A stretch of 64,000 nt of DNA from Odoribacter sp. AF15-53 (GTDB lineage: Bacteria; Bacteroidota; Bacteroidia; Bacteroidales; Marinifilaceae). The notes below the pieces were generated by a model, which ran no database searches, had not been told where the DNA came from, and saw only the letters and a program-made list of their open reading frames with translations. The stretch's first letter is position 1. Each line of letters opens with the position of its first letter. This document shows positions 60,850 to 64,000 of the stretch, piece after piece. The position numbers were made by a program, and so were the translations under genes. Location: contig NZ_QUHC01000005.1 in NCBI RefSeq assembly GCF_003479425.1, forward strand, positions 326,423-390,422. Reading direction: 5' to 3'.

Positions 60850-61968
60850 ATGGAAATATATACCCCAAAAACCAAGATCAAACTTTCTCCGGTGATAAGA
60901 AACGGGAGAGAATTTGTCGAAGTGACTTTCGGTAATGACAATGACATCCGCTTGTCGCTGTCGAAGGAAGAAAACGTACTGCTTGTCGGCGGCAGGGCTT
61001 ATCTGCCGGCAGAAGATTTCGTGCTTGCCGAGTTCTTCGACCGCTATGTGAAAATGGCGTTTATAGACTATTCTGCCATCAAGGAAACCGCCCCCCGTAA
61101 AGAGGAAGACAAACGGCCGCCACTGCCGGAAGGCTATCTGGAAAAACTTCAGCAAGTGCGTTACAGTGACCATACCGTAAGGGTATATACCTCCTATTTC
61201 CGCGATTTCCAACAGCATTTCGAGGGGCGTAAGATTGAAACGGTTACCCCCGGCGAGATAAACGACTACCTGCTGTATCTCATCCACGAGAAAAACATAT
61301 CCTCCTGCCAGCAAAACCAGCGTATCAACGCCATCAAGTTCTATTACGAGAAAGTTCTCGGTCAGGAACGGCGGTGTTACAAGGTGAACCGTGCCAAACG
61401 GGAGAAGACGCTGCCCGACGTGTTGAGCAAGGAGGAAATAAAGAAGATACTCGACGCGACGGTGACAGACCTGCGCTTCTTCTGCATGTTCTCCATACTC
61501 TATTCCGCAGGATTGCGCATCAGCGAACTGCTGGAACTGAAACCCGGCGACATCAACGAATCCCGCTCCCTGATACGGGTGCGGCAGGGTAAAGGAAAAA
61601 AAGACCGCTACACCCTGCTATCAAAACCGTTGATGAAAAAGCTGACGGAATATAACAGACTATACAAACCGAAAGTGTGGCTTTTTGAACACAGACCGGG
61701 CGAACCTTTCACCGAGAGTATCGTGTCGAAACGGCTGAAGGCAGCGGCCCGGGAAGCGGGAATCACGAAACGGATTTATCCGCACCTGCTGCGCCATTCG
61801 TTCGCCACCCACTTGCTGGAGCAAGGAACCGACATCAAGATTGTGAAAGAGCTTATGGGACATAACAACATCAAGACAACGGAAAGGTATGTCCACATAG
61901 CCGACACTTTCAAAAGCAATATCAAAAGCCCGTTGGACGATCTGTTGATGGAGGAAGACGAGGTCTGA
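60850..61968 (+). CDS. tyrosine recombinase (XerC/D-like, rAID-type)
   Basis: A 372-residue tyrosine recombinase with an N-terminal non-catalytic extension (about 90 residues), a SAM-like core-binding domain (YSDHTVRVYTSYFRDF, residues 100-185) and the catalytic domain. The active-site set is complete: Arg in LYSAGLRISELLEL, Lys in GKGKKDRYTLL, His-Arg in PHLLRHSFATHLL, His in MGHNNIKTTERY, with Tyr in ERYVHIAD. The C terminus (KSNIKSPLDDLL) recalls the SPLD end of integron-type integrases, but the integron-specific insertion before the HxxR box is absent. It is directly followed by an array of immunity-like genes, the layout described for recombinase-associated acquired interbacterial defence clusters. 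It may alternatively be the integrase of the adjoining element. Confidence 0.88.
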   Translation: MEIYTPKTKIKLSPVIRNGREFVEVTFGNDNDIRLSLSKEENVLLVGGRAYLPAEDFVLAEFFDRYVKMAFIDYSAIKETAPRKEEDKRPPLPEGYLEKLQQVRYSDHTVRVYTSYFRDFQQHFEGRKIETVTPGEINDYLLYLIHEKNISSCQQNQRINAIKFYYEKVLGQERRCYKVNRAKREKTLPDVLSKEEIKKILDATVTDLRFFCMFSILYSAGLRISELLELKPGDINESRSLIRVRQGKGKKDRYTLLSKPLMKKLTEYNRLYKPKVWLFEHRPGEPFTESIVSKRLKAAAREAGITKRIYPHLLRHSFATHLLEQGTDIKIVKELMGHNNIKTTERYVHIADTFKSNIKSPLDDLLMEEDEV

Positions 61969-62038
61969 TACTTAAAGAAAATAACAGCCAAATCGGCTGA
62001 TAGTATAACGTTAACATCCCAATTAAAAGCATGAGAAA
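61969..62038 (+). other. first spacer after the recombinase
   Basis: It holds a small hairpin, AGCCAAATCGGCT (about 61989-62001), and a palindrome, AACGTTAAC near 62009. It lacks the AAGCGGA and CCGRACATTA blocks found in the later spacers and may therefore be the attachment-type site of the recombinase. Confidence 0.4.
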
Positions 62039-62590
62039 ATGACTAATTATTTTGATGATAAACAATTATATCCACTATTGTTTCAGAATGACTTTTCAAA
62101 GATTCTGTCTTTCCTTGAAAAGTATGGGCTAAATAGCGTGGATAGAAATGGCAGGAGTTTTTTAATGAATTGCATAGCTGAAGGGAAAAATGATTTTGCT
62201 TATAAACTTATAGAATTAGGCGCAAATTTAAATCATCAAGATGCGAGTGGGGCATCCCCTTTATTTGCAGCAATTTGGGCATATAATATAGAAATGATAG
62301 TTTCTTTACTTGATAATCCAAGCGTTGATAAAAATATAACGGATAATCAAGGAAGAAATGCACTTCGGATAGCATTACAATATCATCCCGAAGATTGTGA
62401 ATTAATGATAAGATTTATACGTGCTGGTGTAAACCCATTTTCATGCGACAACAATGGCGTATCATTTTATGATCTACTTCAAAAATACGCTTCGGGTAGT
62501 ATAACTAAAGGAGGACGCAAGTTGAATGTGAAACCAATTATTATTGAAATAGAGAATGGGATGTTAACAAACAGCAAACCGACTGAATAA
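62039..62590 (+). CDS. ankyrin-repeat protein, immunity-like
   Basis: A 183-residue protein with about four ankyrin-like repeats (GRSFLMNCIAEGKNDFAYKL, LNHQDASGASPLFAAI, ITDNQGRNALRIAL). It is AT-rich in clear contrast to the recombinase. Ankyrin proteins of this size are common among immunity genes in polymorphic-toxin and T6SS defence arrays, although they occur elsewhere too. It has no leader and would be cytoplasmic. It is first in the array behind the recombinase. Confidence 0.78.
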   Translation: MTNYFDDKQLYPLLFQNDFSKILSFLEKYGLNSVDRNGRSFLMNCIAEGKNDFAYKLIELGANLNHQDASGASPLFAAIWAYNIEMIVSLLDNPSVDKNITDNQGRNALRIALQYHPEDCELMIRFIRAGVNPFSCDNNGVSFYDLLQKYASGSITKGGRKLNVKPIIIEIENGMLTNSKPTE

Positions 62591-62636
62591 GCGGAACGCT
62601 GCCGGACATTATGTGCCACAAAAAAAGAAAATGAGA
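62589..62636 (+). repeat. array spacer 1 (short form)
   Basis: AAGCGGA at 62589-62595 overlaps the ankyrin stop codon, then TGCCGGACATTATG at 62600-62613. This is a shortened version of the later spacers. Confidence 0.6.
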
Positions 62637-62638
62637 AT

Positions 62639-63169
62639 ATGAAACAAGAATTTGAAGGTTTTGATTTTACAAACTTTTGGGATGATAATTACTATGCCCG
62701 CAAGGAGTATATCAGTGATGCCCCAACTGATGAATTGATAGCTGATGTAGAGAAAGAATTAGGATACAAGTTGCCAGCTTCCTATATATGGCTGATGAAG
62801 CAGCATAATGGAGGCATCCCTTTCAATACATGCTTCCCTACTGATTCACCCACAAATTGGGCTGAAGACCATATTGCTATAACTGGCATTTACGGTATAG
62901 GTAGGGAAAAGGACTATTCACTATGTGGAGAAATTGGCAGTCAGTTTATGATTGATGAATGGGGATATCCGGAAATAGGTGTGGCTATTTGTGACTGTCC
63001 GAGTGCTGGGCATGATATGATTTTCTTGGATTATCGAGAATGTGGTCCATTCGGAGAACCAAAAGTTGTGCATATCGATCAAGAATCAGATTTCAAAATA
63101 ACTACATTAGCAGAAAATTTTGAGGATTTTATACGAGGGCTTGAAAATGCTGAGAAATATGAGGAATAG
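62639..63169 (+). CDS. SMI1/KNR4 family protein, immunity-like
   Basis: A 176-residue SMI1/KNR4 (SUKH-type) protein. The core pattern is clear: DELIADVEKELGYKLPASYIW, then the LMKQHNGG turn, and a later PSAGHDMIFLDY strand with ENFEDFIRGLENA at the end. SUKH proteins are the best known immunity family for bacterial polymorphic nuclease toxins. No toxin gene is adjacent, so it would be an orphan immunity gene protecting against toxins of other cells. Confidence 0.88.
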   Translation: MKQEFEGFDFTNFWDDNYYARKEYISDAPTDELIADVEKELGYKLPASYIWLMKQHNGGIPFNTCFPTDSPTNWAEDHIAITGIYGIGREKDYSLCGEIGSQFMIDEWGYPEIGVAICDCPSAGHDMIFLDYRECGPFGEPKVVHIDQESDFKITTLAENFEDFIRGLENAEKYEE

Positions 63170-63171
63170 TA

Positions 63172-63240
63172 AGTAAGGCACATAACAAGCGGAAGAATCT
63201 CCCTAAATGGTCGATTATCCGCCGAACATTATCCGCTTAG
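63172..63240 (+). repeat. array spacer 2 (full form)
   Basis: CATAACAAGCGGA (63181-63193) opens and CCGCCGAACATTATCCGCTT (63219-63238) closes; AAGCGGA and TCCGCTT are a 7-base inverted pair at the ends. It shares both blocks with spacer 3 and is reminiscent in layout of an integron attC site. Confidence 0.65.
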
Positions 63241-63253
63241 AAACTAATACAAT

Positions 63254-63922
63254 ATGAGCATGAAATATTATCCAAAAGGATGGCATACTTACAAGTTCTT
63301 GGTTACATCGCAAGAATTGAAAGACATTTTGCGAGGATTTCACATTGTGATATACAACCGTAGAGTACCTGCGGATTATATAGAAAGTAACTTTGCAAAT
63401 TTTGTAAGGGATTACGAATCTTTTTACCGTTTACTAACGTCCGGTGAAAAAATCGAGCATATTGTAATCGACAATTTGCTCACGGGCTTTTCAAACAATC
63501 TAAGTAAGTGTGCGTATAAAGCCCCCTTTCAAGATTCAAATGATGGATTATGGTATAAAACAGAGGATTTCATAGAGCCTTGCGTCGGGTTCAATCTATT
63601 TGCCTTCTATCTTGATGAAGAACATAAGTTACAAACCAAATTCAGTTACATAAATTTTCCAGAGAATATAATGGGGGTTCAATTAGAGTACCCTAAGAAA
63701 ATATATTCAATAGAGGAAAATAGAGAAATACTATGTAACGAATTGGAAAATTATAATGACGTGTACCAAGTGGTAGTAGAAAGGATAAAGCAATTATGTA
63801 GAAATCTGACGATTACAATAGGTGAAAATGTGTATAGAACTAAGGTGAAAATAAGTCCTACCGCACTAAAAGATATTGAAGGAAGTCATTTTATAAAAGT
63901 AAATAATTGTATTATTAAATAA
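63254..63922 (+). CDS. unrecognised AT-rich array gene, candidate immunity protein
   Basis: A 222-residue, soluble protein (MSMKYYPKGWHTYKF) with no leader or membrane segment. I recognise no family; it has a mix of helices and strands and several Asn- and Tyr-rich stretches. Its place between two array spacers, behind an ankyrin and an SMI1 gene, and its low GC suggest an immunity or other defence protein. The start codon is the first ATG after the spacer. This is inference from position only. Confidence 0.7.
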   Translation: MSMKYYPKGWHTYKFLVTSQELKDILRGFHIVIYNRRVPADYIESNFANFVRDYESFYRLLTSGEKIEHIVIDNLLTGFSNNLSKCAYKAPFQDSNDGLWYKTEDFIEPCVGFNLFAFYLDEEHKLQTKFSYINFPENIMGVQLEYPKKIYSIEENREILCNELENYNDVYQVVVERIKQLCRNLTITIGENVYRTKVKISPTALKDIEGSHFIKVNNCIIK

Positions 63923-63924
63923 AG

Positions 63925-63980
63925 CGCATAACAAGCGGATTAATCTCCCTAACAGTCGATTATCCACCAAACATTAGTGT
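63925..63980 (+). repeat. array spacer 3
   Basis: GCGCATAACAAGCGGA (63924-63939), AATCTCCCTAACAGTCGATT, and CCACCAAACATTA (63964-63976): aligned with spacer 2, most positions agree. The right arm TCCGCTT is replaced by GTGTCAT. The next array gene would begin near or beyond 63995. Confidence 0.65.
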
Positions 63981-64000
63981 CATATAAAATTATAATGAAA

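Noticed and set aside
61969..64000. True integron
   Set aside because: The recombinase lacks the IntI-specific insertion near the HxxR box and the spacers lack the GTTRRRY/RYYYAAC core sites; rAID-type array fits better.

Overview
The window looks like a chromosome segment of a Bacteroidota bacterium, order Bacteroidales, most likely the Odoribacter/Butyricimonas group. The grounds are SusC/SusD-type transport genes, LruC and DUF4843/PKD-like lipoproteins, promoters of the TAnnTTTG type, and conjugative-element genes (RteC, Exc-like TopB, DUF3945, DUF1896). The genus is an inference from memory of gene content; the phylum is well supported.

Region 1 (1-35.7 kb) is a cobalamin acquisition and synthesis supercluster. 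A btuFCD-like ABC importer (1-2.8 kb, plus strand) converges on a long minus-strand operon (15.0 to 3.6 kb). That operon starts with a cobalamin riboswitch and encodes a TonB-dependent receptor, an exported CbiK-type chelatase, a PepSY membrane protein and four fused corrin-ring enzymes (CbiHC, CbiET, CbiGF, CbiJD). A second, divergent TonB-dependent receptor has its own cobalamin riboswitch. After three unrelated blocks (an LruC lipoprotein, a secreted C1 peptidase, and a four-gene dlt-like operon) the pathway resumes with cbiA, a ferritin gene, cbiB, cobD, cbiP, a PduO-type adenosyltransferase, a CobC-type phosphatase, cobU, cobT and cobS. Together they cover nearly all steps from cobalt insertion to cobalamin. 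CbiL (C20 methyltransferase) and lower-ligand base synthesis are not seen here.

Region 2 (35.7-38.2 kb) is a decayed patch: a hipBA-like remnant, a frameshifted AlbA_2-type gene, and an intergenic segment with a consensus promoter followed by a strongly structured RNA that can be drawn in two mutually exclusive folds, one ending in a U-run.

Region 3 (38.2-45.3 kb) is a SusC-SusD-DUF4843-PKD-like outer-membrane uptake operon closed by a clear terminator.

Region 4 (about 45.8-60.6 kb) is GC-rich and made of conjugative-element genes: AraC-type regulator, RteC, two small HTH proteins, a DUF1016 PDDEXK nuclease, and a minus-strand operon of DUF3945, a small membrane protein, TopB, DUF1896 and a 2040-residue methylase-helicase. 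No transfer genes are in view.

Region 5 (60.8-64.0 kb) is a tyrosine recombinase followed by AT-rich single genes (ankyrin, SMI1/KNR4, unknown) separated by related spacers. This layout matches the recombinase-associated acquired interbacterial defence (rAID) clusters of Bacteroidales and probably continues beyond the window.

Short repeats (a GAAAATT heptamer, a GGACCCCTGCGGGG element, TTTAGATT runs) fill many intergenic gaps in Regions 1 and 2 and in two places extend into coding ends.
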